Source of the DNA: CAG-877 sp963645945
GTDB lineage: Bacteria; Bacillota_I; Bacilli_A; RF39; UBA660
Direction: 5' to 3'
Assembly: GCA_963645945.1 (NCBI GenBank)
Contig: CAVIUA010000016.1
Coordinates: forward strand, 1-16,560
DNA length: 16,560 nucleotides
The translations under genes and the position numbers were made by a program. The notes beneath the pieces are model-generated. The model did no database searches and was not told where the DNA came from. It saw only the letters and a list, made by a program, of their open reading frames with translations. Below are positions 7,709 through 15,088 of this stretch, in pieces (positions within the stretch are counted from its first letter, which is position 1; the number at the start of each line of letters is the position of its first letter).

Positions 7709-7735
7709 TACAGAAAGTAAAAAGGGGCTGAAAAA

Positions 7736-9511
7736 ATGGTAGAAAAGGAAGAAAAAAAGGTGTCAAAAGGCACTGAAACCAACATGGTTGCGTTTGATTT
7801 TGAACGTACTCCAATAACTCAAGTTGCCGATTACATCATTATTACTGCGTCTAAAAACAATACATCAGATATCCATTTTGACCCTAGGGAAGATGGAATG
7901 ATGGTTAGATTCCGTATCGATGGTGATTTACAAGATTATACATATATACCAAAAGCTTTTGAAAGAAACTTAACTACTCGTTTAAAAATTCTAGCAAACA
8001 TGAACATTACTGAATCAAGATTACCTCAAGATGGTGCTATTAAAGGTGAATTTGCTGGTAAATACTTAGATATGCGTGTATCTTGTCTTCCATTAAACGA
8101 AGGTGAAAAGATCGTTATTCGTATCTTAGACTATACAAGAAGTTTACAAGGAATTGACAGTTTAGGATTTAATCCAACAAATCTAGCTAAACTAAAACGT
8201 ATGATGGGCGTTCCAAATGGAATTATTCTAGTTACCGGAGCTACAGGTTCAGGTAAATCTACAACAGTTTACTCTATATTACAAGGTCTAAACAAACCAG
8301 AAATAAACATAATTACTGTTGAAGACCCTATCGAAATGAACATCGAAGGAATGAACCAAGTACAAGTTAATGCTGAAATTGGTATGACATTCGCTGCCGC
8401 ACTACGTTCTATCTTACGTCAAGATCCGAATGTTATACTAATCGGAGAAATTCGTGACTCAGAAACAGCTCAAATAGCAGTTCGTGCTTCTATTACAGGT
8501 CACCTAGTTCTATCTACCATCCATACCAACAACTCTTTATCAACTATTGAACGTTTACTAGATATGGATGTTGAACGATACTTATTATCAACTGCCTTAA
8601 CCGGTATTATTTCTCAAAGACTTGCTAAACAATTATGCACAAAATGTAGAGTTGAAAGAGAAACAACAAAATACGAGAAAAAAGTATTCAAAAGATACAT
8701 GAATCGTGATATCGATAAAATATATGATGCTAACCCAGAAGGTTGTGAACATTGTCGTAAAGGTTACAAAGGACGTATTGCTATTCAAGAAGTTCTAGAA
8801 TTAGATGATGAAATTAGAAATGCCTTAACAAACGACAAAATGAAAAAAGAAGAATTAAGCGAAATGGTATATACAAATAAAACAATTACCATGCTACAAG
8901 ATGCTTTAGGTAAATGTGTTGCTGGACTAACAAGCTTTGAAGAAGTATACCGTGTTATCGAAATAGAAAGTGAACCTGGTGAAGAAACAGAAGGATATCT
9001 TACAAAAACAATTAGTGAAGAAAAGCAAGATGAAGTACCTACAACTAATGAAATAGCTGTAACACCTGCTAGTGTAACACCAATTATATCAGCACAAAAA
9101 GTACAAACTACAGTAGGAATAGTTCCAGCTAAGCCAATTGTTCAAACAACACCTACTGCACTGGTAACACAACCAACAACAGTTGTAACTACTCCAGCGG
9201 TACCAGTAACACCTCCGGTAACAACACCAGTGACTGTTCCAACTCCAACTCCAACTCCAACACCAACACCAACTCCAACACCAACAGTAAATACAGTAAC
9301 CGTACAAACACCAATGCCAGTTGTAAACTTAAATAATAAAACTGATGTAAAACCAGTTATAAATATACCAAGCACAACAGTACAACAAAATGTTCAAGCA
9401 CAAACAAAAACAACTACAGTAACTCCTGTTCCTATACAACCAGCAGTACAACAAACACCAACACCAAACCAAACAATACAAATTCCAAAAGTTGAAACAA
9501 AAAACGCTTAG
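7736..9511 (+). CDS. pilB: PilB/GspE-type pilus assembly ATPase with Thr/Pro-rich tail
   Basis: Hexameric secretion/assembly ATPase expected to power pilin extrusion at the inner face of the membrane, 591 residues. It starts almost directly at the N2-like domain (about 22-135: SDIHFDPREDGMMVRFRIDG, RLPQDG, MRVSCLP); the N1 domain of long PilB/GspE proteins is missing. Walker A is GATGSGKST (168-176), Asp box TVEDPIE (194-200), Walker B VILIGEIRD (233-241), His box GHLVLSTIHT (255-264). Four cysteines, C301/C304 and C337/C340, form the zinc site typical of PilB/GspE. The ATPase fold ends near residue 412. Residues about 420-591 are a low-complexity Thr/Pro/Val/Gln tail with eight Pro-Thr pairs (502-517), not a normal part of this family. 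It is divergent from two prepilin genes. Arg is often CGT, unlike the AGA-rich neighbours, hinting at stronger expression. Confidence 0.93.
   Translation: MVEKEEKKVSKGTETNMVAFDFERTPITQVADYIIITASKNNTSDIHFDPREDGMMVRFRIDGDLQDYTYIPKAFERNLTTRLKILANMNITESRLPQDGAIKGEFAGKYLDMRVSCLPLNEGEKIVIRILDYTRSLQGIDSLGFNPTNLAKLKRMMGVPNGIILVTGATGSGKSTTVYSILQGLNKPEINIITVEDPIEMNIEGMNQVQVNAEIGMTFAAALRSILRQDPNVILIGEIRDSETAQIAVRASITGHLVLSTIHTNNSLSTIERLLDMDVERYLLSTALTGIISQRLAKQLCTKCRVERETTKYEKKVFKRYMNRDIDKIYDANPEGCEHCRKGYKGRIAIQEVLELDDEIRNALTNDKMKKEELSEMVYTNKTITMLQDALGKCVAGLTSFEEVYRVIEIESEPGEETEGYLTKTISEEKQDEVPTTNEIAVTPASVTPIISAQKVQTTVGIVPAKPIVQTTPTALVTQPTTVVTTPAVPVTPPVTTPVTVPTPTPTPTPTPTPTPTVNTVTVQTPMPVVNLNNKTDVKPVINIPSTTVQQNVQAQTKTTTVTPVPIQPAVQQTPTPNQTIQIPKVETKNA
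9239..9286 (+). repeat. Hexanucleotide tandem repeat encoding (Pro-Thr)8
   Basis: Eight copies of a CCAACW unit (W = T or A), in frame inside the ATPase gene. The interspersed third-base variants show it is not a perfectly fresh expansion. Changes by whole units would keep the frame, so tail length could vary between strains. Confidence 0.9.
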
Positions 9512-9526
9512 AAAAGCGTTTTTTTT
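9499..9526 (+). terminator. Intrinsic terminator of the ATPase gene
   Basis: Stem AAAACGCTT/AAGCGTTTT (9501-9509 with 9514-9522), tetraloop, then a T run to 9526. The TAG stop codon (9509-9511) lies at the loop side of the hairpin. Confidence 0.9.
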
Positions 9527-9528
9527 AT

Positions 9529-9560
9529 AAAAAAATGAATTAAAATCACTTTAATTCATT
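9529..9560 (-). terminator. Intrinsic terminator of the tmk unit
   Basis: Perfect 11-bp inverted repeat AATGAATTAAA/TTTAATTCATT (9534-9544 with 9550-9560), 5-base loop, followed on the minus strand by TTTTT. The last codons and the stop of tmk form the 5' arm. It lies tail to tail with the ATPase terminator. Confidence 0.85.
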
Positions 9561-10222
9561 TCTTCAATTAACTTAAGTATTTCTTCATTAATATTTTCAA
9601 CACTTCTAAGTTTACCATCTTTAACACATTCAATTTTATCCCAGTTATATAATTCAACCAATTCCAAATACGCTCTTTCAGCACCCTTTAAATGTTCTGG
9701 AGACTTTTCATTTTCATCTAAATTTACTCTATTTTTCTTTAACTCACATGAATATTCATAAGGAACATGTAAAAATATTGTCTTATCAGGTTTAGGTAAT
9801 TGTAATAACCAGTATTCTAACTTATCTATCCATTGATACATATTAAATCTTTCATCTTTATCTTTTATCTTACTACCTTGATGTGCCAAATTAGAAGTAG
9901 TATATCTATCAAGTAAAACATAATAACCTTCATCAAGTAATTTTAATGCTTTATCAATATTATATTTTCTATCAGCAGCATAGTATAAACAAGATACTTT
10001 AGGATCCACATTAGGAGCTCCTTCTTTAAAATATCCTTCACATATCTCCGGTTTACCTAAATAAGCTCCACCAACTATTTTACCTGTAGGAGTATCATAC
10101 ATTGGAAAACTAAAATATGCACATTTCTTACCTAAAGATTTTAATTTTTCTACCAATAATTTTGACTGTGTTTCTTTTCCCGAACAGTCAGTTCCTTCTA
10201 TAACAATAATCTTACCTGTCAT
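9551..10222 (-). CDS. tmk: Thymidylate kinase
   Basis: Phosphorylates dTMP to dTDP in the cytoplasm, needed for DNA synthesis. Counted from ATG 10222, the P-loop is IEGTDCSGKETQS (about 8-20), the substrate region is FPMYDTPTGKIVGGAYLGK, the dTMP-binding DR motif is LLDRYTTSNLAHQG, and a lid-like segment NRVNLDENEKSPEHLKGAERAY lies near 160-185. Length 223 is normal. A longer form from GTG 10231 is possible, but that GTG overlaps the GGAG (10231-10234) that sits 8 bases before ATG 10222, so the ATG is preferred. It starts 5 bases after the stop of the anchored surface protein and shares its promoter. The family also includes deoxynucleoside kinases, but the motifs fit dTMP kinase best. Confidence 0.9.
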   Translation of the reverse strand: MTGKIIVIEGTDCSGKETQSKLLVEKLKSLGKKCAYFSFPMYDTPTGKIVGGAYLGKPEICEGYFKEGAPNVDPKVSCLYYAADRKYNIDKALKLLDEGYYVLLDRYTTSNLAHQGSKIKDKDERFNMYQWIDKLEYWLLQLPKPDKTIFLHVPYEYSCELKKNRVNLDENEKSPEHLKGAERAYLELVELYNWDKIECVKDGKLRSVENINEEILKLIEEMN

Positions 10223-10227
10223 AATAA

Positions 10228-10821
10228 TCACTCCATATCTTTAGTAGTACCTTTAACATCTACTTTAAATGATAATGATAAATTATCAGTACTTTCTTGA
10301 TATTTATCACTTAACCAAATTCTCAAAGTGAACTTTTTATTTGTCTTAGATTTTAAAACATCTTTATATAAAACCTTATTTCCATCTAACTTAGAATCTT
10401 CAAGTTCCATCAAACTCAATACATTATCTGAATAATTAGAAACAGGTTTATTATCTTTATCAGTTAAATAAAATTTAATATATTCTCCGTCAATATCATT
10501 AACAATAGGTTCAAGTAAAATTTCATAGTTAATACTTTTATCAAAGTCATTTGAAACACTAAACTCATAATACAAATCTTCATCTGTGATTTTCATCCCT
10601 TCAGTATCACTCATTGGTTTAGCATTAATAATATTAATTGTATTATTATTACTCTCTGTAAAATTAAAAGACAAATAGCCCATTGTCAAAGTATTAATCC
10701 TCTCATCTGAATTTTTAACCTCAACAGCGTAACTGGTACCAAATATAAAAACTATTAATATTAAAATACCAAGTACAGACGTAATAATTTCTCTAATATA
10801 ACTTTGTTTTACTTTCTCCAT
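10228..10821 (-). CDS. Membrane-anchored or secreted beta-rich protein, function unknown
   Basis: 197 residues. A basic N-terminus (MEKVKQSYIR) precedes one hydrophobic stretch (about 12-30) ending in FGTSYAV, which could be a signal peptide (cut after SYA) or an anchor. The remainder is predicted extracellular: polar, Asn/Asp/Lys-rich, with alternating strands such as LTMGYLSFNFTE, YYEFSVSND, INYEILLEPI, KKFTLRIWLSD and LSLSFKVDV. The order signal, TMGYLSF, NINA-type segment, then a strand set like FxVxN...YxIxL resembles TasA/camelysin-like beta-sandwich proteins, but no catalytic motif is visible and this link is tentative. It has its own strong promoter and is cotranscribed with tmk; the pairing says nothing clear about function. 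ATG follows GGGTGA at close spacing. Confidence 0.7.
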   Translation of the reverse strand: MEKVKQSYIREIITSVLGILILIVFIFGTSYAVEVKNSDERINTLTMGYLSFNFTESNNNTINIINAKPMSDTEGMKITDEDLYYEFSVSNDFDKSINYEILLEPIVNDIDGEYIKFYLTDKDNKPVSNYSDNVLSLMELEDSKLDGNKVLYKDVLKSKTNKKFTLRIWLSDKYQESTDNLSLSFKVDVKGTTKDME

Positions 10822-10840
10822 AACTTCACCCTTCTTTTTC

Positions 10841-10869
10841 AGTATATCAAATTTTTTTTACAGTATCAA
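10841..10869 (-). promoter_or_regulatory. Strong promoter for the surface protein-tmk unit
   Basis: On the minus strand TTGATA (10869-10864), 17-base spacer, TATACT (10846-10841) with an upstream TG one base away (extended -10). Transcription would begin near 10834, just before the GGGTGA ribosome-binding site. Confidence 0.75.
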
Positions 10870-10875
10870 GTTGAA

Positions 10876-10915
10876 CAAAAGAAAATGATGACAATTAAAC
10901 ACTAATATCATCATT
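10876..10915 (-). terminator. Possible weak terminator after the HD gene
   Basis: 8-bp inverted repeat AATGATGA/TCATCATT (10884-10891 with 10908-10915) around a 16-base loop that contains the HD stop codon, followed on the minus strand by TTCTTTTG. The A+T-rich stem, long loop and broken T tract make it marginal, but it sits at the end of a long operon. Confidence 0.4.
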
Positions 10916-11476
10916 CTTATCAAAAGGTACTAATAAACATTTGCGACTTGCTAAATAATCACACATATGTACAAAGTTTTGATACTTTGTCTTTGGCTTT
11001 TCTAATACTTCTACTCCATTATAATCCGTAGTCCAAGAGCCCATATGTGTCTTAACAGCATCACATAAAAACTCAATTTCCTCTATTTCAAGTCCAAGTT
11101 CTTCTTCATTATCCATTATATAGTCAGCTATTAAAATAGGATGATCAAATCTTGTATACTTTTCATGATTAAGACCAGACTTTAAACCATCATGTAAAAT
11201 TAAAGACATTATCATTAAATCTTTCTCATCCTGTGTATACTTATCTCCTATACAAGGATCATTTAATAATTCATAGGCAATTCTAACCGCAGCCTTAGTA
11301 TGACGTAAAAGTCCACCTTCTCCTAAAGCATACTCTGGATGATATTTACCAGTTGAAGAAGCTGGCACTTCAAAAAAGTAATCTGGCAACAATTCTATCA
11401 TTTTTTGACAAGAAATTTTTATTTTCTCACTTTTAATATATTCAAGTTCTTTAGAAAACTTTAAACTTTTATTCAT
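10895..11476 (-). CDS. HD-domain phosphohydrolase-like protein
   Basis: Metal-dependent HD-superfamily protein, 193 residues. The metal-ligand series is visible: H59 in GGLLRHTKAA, H95-D96 in SLILHDGLKSG, H112 in FDHPILIADYI, H144 in AVKTHMGSW and D173 in HMCDYLASRK. Such proteins hydrolyse phosphomonoester or phosphodiester bonds in nucleotides or RNA; nothing here fixes the substrate. It overlaps the end of hemW by ATGA (11473-11476) with GAGGTGA upstream, so it is translationally coupled and probably always made with hemW. In B. subtilis lepA-hemW is followed by hrcA; here this gene occupies that place. Confidence 0.85.
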   Translation of the reverse strand: MNKSLKFSKELEYIKSEKIKISCQKMIELLPDYFFEVPASSTGKYHPEYALGEGGLLRHTKAAVRIAYELLNDPCIGDKYTQDEKDLMIMSLILHDGLKSGLNHEKYTRFDHPILIADYIMDNEEELGLEIEEIEFLCDAVKTHMGSWTTDYNGVEVLEKPKTKYQNFVHMCDYLASRKCLLVPFDKNDDISV

Positions 11477-12573
11477 ACTACTTCACCTCTAATAAATTCC
11501 ACAATTATCTCATTACTTATATAAAAATTCAATTCTGGAATATATACATTATCTTTATCTTCTATAATAAATCCATCATTAATAAGTCTAGAATAATTAT
11601 AACATTCATCTATATTTTTGCCAATCTCATTATAAAATTTATTTTTATTTATTCCTTTACTCATCCTAAGTCCTAACATTATTTCATATTCCATATTGTC
11701 TTCTTTACTAACGGTTTCTATTGAAGAAATATAATCTCCCATAAAATACTTATTAAAAGACCTCGTATTAGTAATCCTCTCATCCAAAATATAAGAACTA
11801 GCTCCTAAACCAAACCCGTAGTAATGTAAATTCTTCCAATATACAGTATTATGTTTAGATTCATAATCTTCCTTACAAAAATTACTAATTTCATAATGAT
11901 TAAAGTCATTATCTTTTAAATACTTACAAATAAACTTATACATTTCTAAATCTAAGTCTTCTGAAATATTCTTAGTTTTTAAAACACTAAGTAAAGTATT
12001 CTTCTCAATTATTAATGAATAAGTAGAAATATGTTTAATATCTAAATCAATAATAAAATCTAAATCTTCTTTTAATTCTTCAATAGTCTCATCTTTAAGA
12101 GCATATATTAAATCTATATTAATATTATGAATACCTATATTTTTAGCATATTTAACTATATCTATAACATGATTTTTATCAAAATCTCTATTTAAAAATT
12201 TTAAATGTTTTTTATTAGTAGACTCTAATCCAAAACTAAGTCTATTAATTCCATTTTTCTTAAATAAATCCAATTTTTCAAATGTAGTACTTTCAAAATT
12301 AGCTTCTATTGTAAATTCTTCTAATGACTCTTTATCAAAAATATTTGTTATTTCAAACAATCTTATAAGTTGCTTAATATTTAATGATGAAGGAGTACCA
12401 CCACCAATATATAATGTCTTTATTTTTTCTCCTAAATATCTTTTCCTAATTTCTTTTTCCAAAGAGCCTAAATATTTATCAACTAATTTTTCATTATAAA
12501 GTACTTTACAAAAGTCACAGTAAGAACAAATCTTTTCACAAAATGGAATGTGTATATATACTGCATCAGTCAT
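11473..12573 (-). CDS. hemW: HemW-type radical SAM protein
   Basis: Radical SAM protein of the HemN/HemW family, 366 residues. YIHIPFCEKICSYCDFC carries the cluster cysteines C12, C16 and C19 (CxxxCxxC) and an extra C22. The SAM-binding glycine motif is IGGGTPSSL (57-63). Further family blocks are TIEANFE, NRLSFGLES and INIDLIYALKDET. HemW proteins are often annotated as oxygen-independent coproporphyrinogen oxidase, but studied members bind and deliver heme instead; no other heme gene is in the window. It has the HemW C-terminal HTH-like region (LRMSKGINK...FYNEIG). The start overlaps the stop of the upstream gene by one base (TAATG), with GGGAG rather far upstream. Its position after lepA matches the common Firmicutes order. 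Confidence 0.93.
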   Translation of the reverse strand: MTDAVYIHIPFCEKICSYCDFCKVLYNEKLVDKYLGSLEKEIRKRYLGEKIKTLYIGGGTPSSLNIKQLIRLFEITNIFDKESLEEFTIEANFESTTFEKLDLFKKNGINRLSFGLESTNKKHLKFLNRDFDKNHVIDIVKYAKNIGIHNINIDLIYALKDETIEELKEDLDFIIDLDIKHISTYSLIIEKNTLLSVLKTKNISEDLDLEMYKFICKYLKDNDFNHYEISNFCKEDYESKHNTVYWKNLHYYGFGLGASSYILDERITNTRSFNKYFMGDYISSIETVSKEDNMEYEIMLGLRMSKGINKNKFYNEIGKNIDECYNYSRLINDGFIIEDKDNVYIPELNFYISNEIIVEFIRGEVV

Positions 12574-13082
12574 TACTTATGACTACTCCCTTTAACATCA
12601 CTATCTTTTTTCATACCTGACTTTTTCATAATTCCCGCAACAGATCCTAATGATATACCTTGACTAGTTGCGATAGTTCTATAAGCAACATCATCATTAA
12701 CAACAAGTCTAACAACAGTACTTTTCTTTTCATCAGAAATAATACCATTAGTCTGTCTATAAAGTTCACTTACTCTTTCTATATCAGCTTTAAATTCATC
12801 AAAAGAAATACCTTGAGTCCATCTGTTTAATTGTTTATTATCTTTAGTTTGTTCATTGATTTTATCTTGTAATCTCAAAAGTTCTTCTTCAGTAATATCT
12901 GGTAATAACAATAAAATATCATTACCTCTTTCTCTAATTGTTTTTAAACATCTTTTAATAGTTGACTTAGGAATTTCAGTAACTTCTCCTAAATCAGTAG
13001 ATGAACATCCTGCATTTACAAATAATTTTGAAACTTCATATGCAAACTGCATCTTTAATCTTAATTTTTCTTCACCAAGCAT
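12573..13082 (-). CDS. Putative DNA-binding protein with two helix-turn-helix segments
   Basis: 169 residues, not recognised as a named family. The N-terminal part (about 12-50) reads as an HTH: FAYEVSKLFVNAGCSSTDLG, then EVTEIPKSTIKRCLKTIRERG, with a recognition-helix pattern (PKSTIKRCL) reminiscent of SpoIIID-like short regulators. A charged linker (about 62-118) follows. A second HTH-like segment lies at about 122-156 (VVRLVVNDDVAYRTIATSQG, then ISLGSVAGIMKKSG). The protein ends in a basic, Ser-rich tail. No membrane or enzyme motif is visible. It sits between lepA (3-base gap, GAGGTG site) and hemW (1-base overlap), so it is made with both. Regulation of the same operon or of translation-linked genes is only a guess. 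Confidence 0.65.
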   Translation of the reverse strand: MLGEEKLRLKMQFAYEVSKLFVNAGCSSTDLGEVTEIPKSTIKRCLKTIRERGNDILLLLPDITEEELLRLQDKINEQTKDNKQLNRWTQGISFDEFKADIERVSELYRQTNGIISDEKKSTVVRLVVNDDVAYRTIATSQGISLGSVAGIMKKSGMKKDSDVKGSSHK

Positions 13083-13085
13083 CTC

Positions 13086-14882
13086 TTACACCTCATCCAT
13101 ACTTAAAACACTCATAAATGCTTCCTGCGGCAATTCTACACTACCTATCTGTTTCATTCTCTTCTTACCTTCTTTTTGCTTTTCAAGTAATTTTTTCTTA
13201 CGTGTAACATCTCCACCATAACACTTAGCTAAAACATCCTTTCTAAGTGCTTTAACAGTACTTCTCGCAATAACATGATTACCAATTGCTGCCTGAATTG
13301 GAATTTCAAATAACTGTCTAGGTATAGATTCTTTTAACTTTAAAACAACACTTCTACCACGTTGATAAGCAAAATCTTTATGAACTATAACACTTAAAGC
13401 ATCAACTGCCTCGCCATTTAATAAAATATCCATTTTAACTAAATCACTTTTTTTATAACCAATGACTTCATAATCAAATGAAGCATACCCTTTAGTATAA
13501 GATTTTAATTTATCAAAAAAATCATAAACAATTTCAGATAATGGTAATTCATAATGTATATTAACACGACTAGTATCAATATATTCCATATTTATATAAA
13601 TACCTCTTTTATCCTGACATAACTTCATAATAGGACCGATGTACTCTTTAGGAGTAAATATACTAGTCTTAATAAAAGGTTCCAACACTTCCTTTATCTT
13701 ACCTTTATCAGGTAATTTATTAGGAGCATCAACTAATATCTTTTCATCATTATTTAAAATAGCTTCATATACAACTGAAGGAGCTGTTGTTATTAAGTCT
13801 ATATTAAATTCCCTAGTAACACGTTCTTTAATTATTTCTAAATGTAAAAGTCCTAAAAAACCACATCTAAAACCAAATCCTAAGGCTGAAGAAGTCTCTG
13901 GTTCAAAAACAAGTGATGCATCATTTAATTTTAATTTTTCTAAAGCTTCTCTTAAGTCTTCAAATTTAGAAGTATCAATAGGATAAACTCCACAGAAAAC
14001 CATTGATTTCATAGGTTTATATCCAGGCAATTTACTATCTGCTGAATTCTTTTCTAAAGTAATAGTATCTCCTACTTTAACATCGCCAATATTCTTTATA
14101 CTAGCACAAATAAATCCAACTTCTCCTGTAACTAATTCATTCTTCTTAATCTCTTTAGGTGTATTAATATGAATAGAAGTTACTTCATAACTAGCACCAG
14201 TTTCCATCATTCTAATGATATCTCCTACTTTTAATATACCATTAACTATTCTAACTGAAACAACAACACCCTTATAAGCATCAAAAATACTATCAAAAAT
14301 AAGTCCTTGTAATTTATTATCATTACTTCCCTTAGGAGCTGGAACTCTATCTATTACAGCTTCTACTAGTTCTTTAATACCAGTACCATTTTTAGCACTA
14401 GTTAAAATTATTTCATCTTTTTCAAAACCAATCATTTCTAATTCTTCAATAACTTTATCAACATCAGCTGAAGGTAAATCTATCTTATTAATAACCGGTA
14501 TAATAGTCAAATTATTTTCAAGAGCCAAATACAAATTAGCAAGAGTTTGAGCTTCTATTCCTTGTGCCGCATCAACTACCAGTATTGCCCCATCACTTGC
14601 TGCCAAACTACGTGAAACTTCATATGAAAAATCAACATGACCAGGTGTATCTATTAAATGTAAATAATATTCTTCATTATTATATTTATAAGTAAGTTGA
14701 ACAGCATTTAATTTAATTGTAATTCCTCTTTCTCTTTCAATATCCATAGAGTCAAGCATCTGTTCTTTTAACTCACGTTTTTGTATTGCTCCAGTAATTT
14801 CAAGTATTCTATCTGCCAAAGTACTTTTACCATGATCAATATGTGCAATAATACAAAAATTCCTAATATTTTCTTGTTTCAT
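13086..14882 (-). CDS. lepA: Elongation factor 4 (LepA)
   Basis: Ribosome-associated translational GTPase (EF4), 598 residues, the usual full length. Counted from ATG 14882: G1 AHIDHGKS (13-20), switch I ERGITIK (51-57), G3 DTPGH (78-82), G4 NKIDLPSAD (132-140), G5 SAKNGTG (162-168), followed by domain II, the two alpha/beta domains (EPFIKTSIFTPKEYIGPIMKLC) and the LepA-specific C-terminal domain (KKLLEKQKEGKKRMKQIG, VELPQEAFMSVL). An upstream in-frame ATG at 14888 has the GAGGA site only 2 bases away, while ATG 14882 has it at 8 bases, so the latter is chosen. First gene of the operon with the HTH protein, hemW and the HD protein. All G motifs are intact. Confidence 0.97.
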   Translation of the reverse strand: MKQENIRNFCIIAHIDHGKSTLADRILEITGAIQKRELKEQMLDSMDIERERGITIKLNAVQLTYKYNNEEYYLHLIDTPGHVDFSYEVSRSLAASDGAILVVDAAQGIEAQTLANLYLALENNLTIIPVINKIDLPSADVDKVIEELEMIGFEKDEIILTSAKNGTGIKELVEAVIDRVPAPKGSNDNKLQGLIFDSIFDAYKGVVVSVRIVNGILKVGDIIRMMETGASYEVTSIHINTPKEIKKNELVTGEVGFICASIKNIGDVKVGDTITLEKNSADSKLPGYKPMKSMVFCGVYPIDTSKFEDLREALEKLKLNDASLVFEPETSSALGFGFRCGFLGLLHLEIIKERVTREFNIDLITTAPSVVYEAILNNDEKILVDAPNKLPDKGKIKEVLEPFIKTSIFTPKEYIGPIMKLCQDKRGIYINMEYIDTSRVNIHYELPLSEIVYDFFDKLKSYTKGYASFDYEVIGYKKSDLVKMDILLNGEAVDALSVIVHKDFAYQRGRSVVLKLKESIPRQLFEIPIQAAIGNHVIARSTVKALRKDVLAKCYGGDVTRKKKLLEKQKEGKKRMKQIGSVELPQEAFMSVLSMDEV

Positions 14883-14903
14883 ATACATCTTCCTCGCTAA
14901 ATT

Positions 14904-14933
14904 ATTATATCATGTCTACTATTAATTAGTAAA
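14904..14933 (-). promoter_or_regulatory. Promoter of the lepA operon
   Basis: On the minus strand TTTACT (14933-14928), 18-base spacer, TATAAT (14909-14904) preceded by TG one base away (extended -10). The start near 14897 gives a very short leader ending in the GAGGA ribosome-binding site (14895-14891). Confidence 0.65.
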
Positions 14934-14989
14934 TTACAAGTTTAATAATAAATCGACTATCGAAAATAAAATGATGACTAAAACAAAAA

Positions 14990-15012
14990 GAAAAAAGTAC
15001 CTAAAAGTACTT
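14990..15012 (-). terminator. Minus-strand terminator upstream of the lepA promoter
   Basis: 6-bp stem AAGTAC/GTACTT (14995-15000 with 15007-15012), 6-base loop, then on the minus strand TTTTTTC and further T. It shields the lepA promoter from transcription coming from the IS110 side. The stem is short, so efficiency is uncertain. Confidence 0.55.
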
Positions 15013-15040
15013 ATTTAATTTAAAAATTTGATCTAAAACC

Positions 15041-15054
15041 GCGTTTTCAAACGC
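15041..15054. repeat. Palindrome GCGTTTTCAAACGC next to a -35 box
   Basis: The arms GCGTT/AACGC surround four bases, in an otherwise A+T-rich gap. It abuts the TTGTCA -35 element (15055-15060) of the plus-strand small-RNA promoter. The position suits an operator or upstream element, but no protein can be assigned. Confidence 0.5.
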
Positions 15055-15083
15055 TTGTCAACTATATTATTTCTTGCTATATT
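15055..15083 (+). promoter_or_regulatory. Promoter of a plus-strand small RNA
   Basis: TTGTCA (15055-15060), exactly 17 bases, TATATT (15078-15083) preceded by TG with one base between (TGCTATATT, extended -10). It points towards the structured segment and its terminator, away from lepA. Predicted start near 15089-15090. Confidence 0.6.
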
Positions 15084-15088
15084 TAATT

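Noticed and set aside
9089..9375. Minus-strand frames opposite the ATPase tail, rich in Cys/Trp or Gly/Val
   Set aside because: They mirror the Pro/Thr codon repeats of the ATPase gene and lack any start signal; they are shadows of the repeat.
12856..13986. Plus-strand frames opposite the HTH gene and lepA
   Set aside because: Antisense shadows of genes with clear family motifs; composition is Ser/Leu-rich without recognisable domains.
15031..15060. CcpA-type cre site overlapping the palindrome before the small-RNA promoter
   Set aside because: Only about half of the cre consensus fits in any register.
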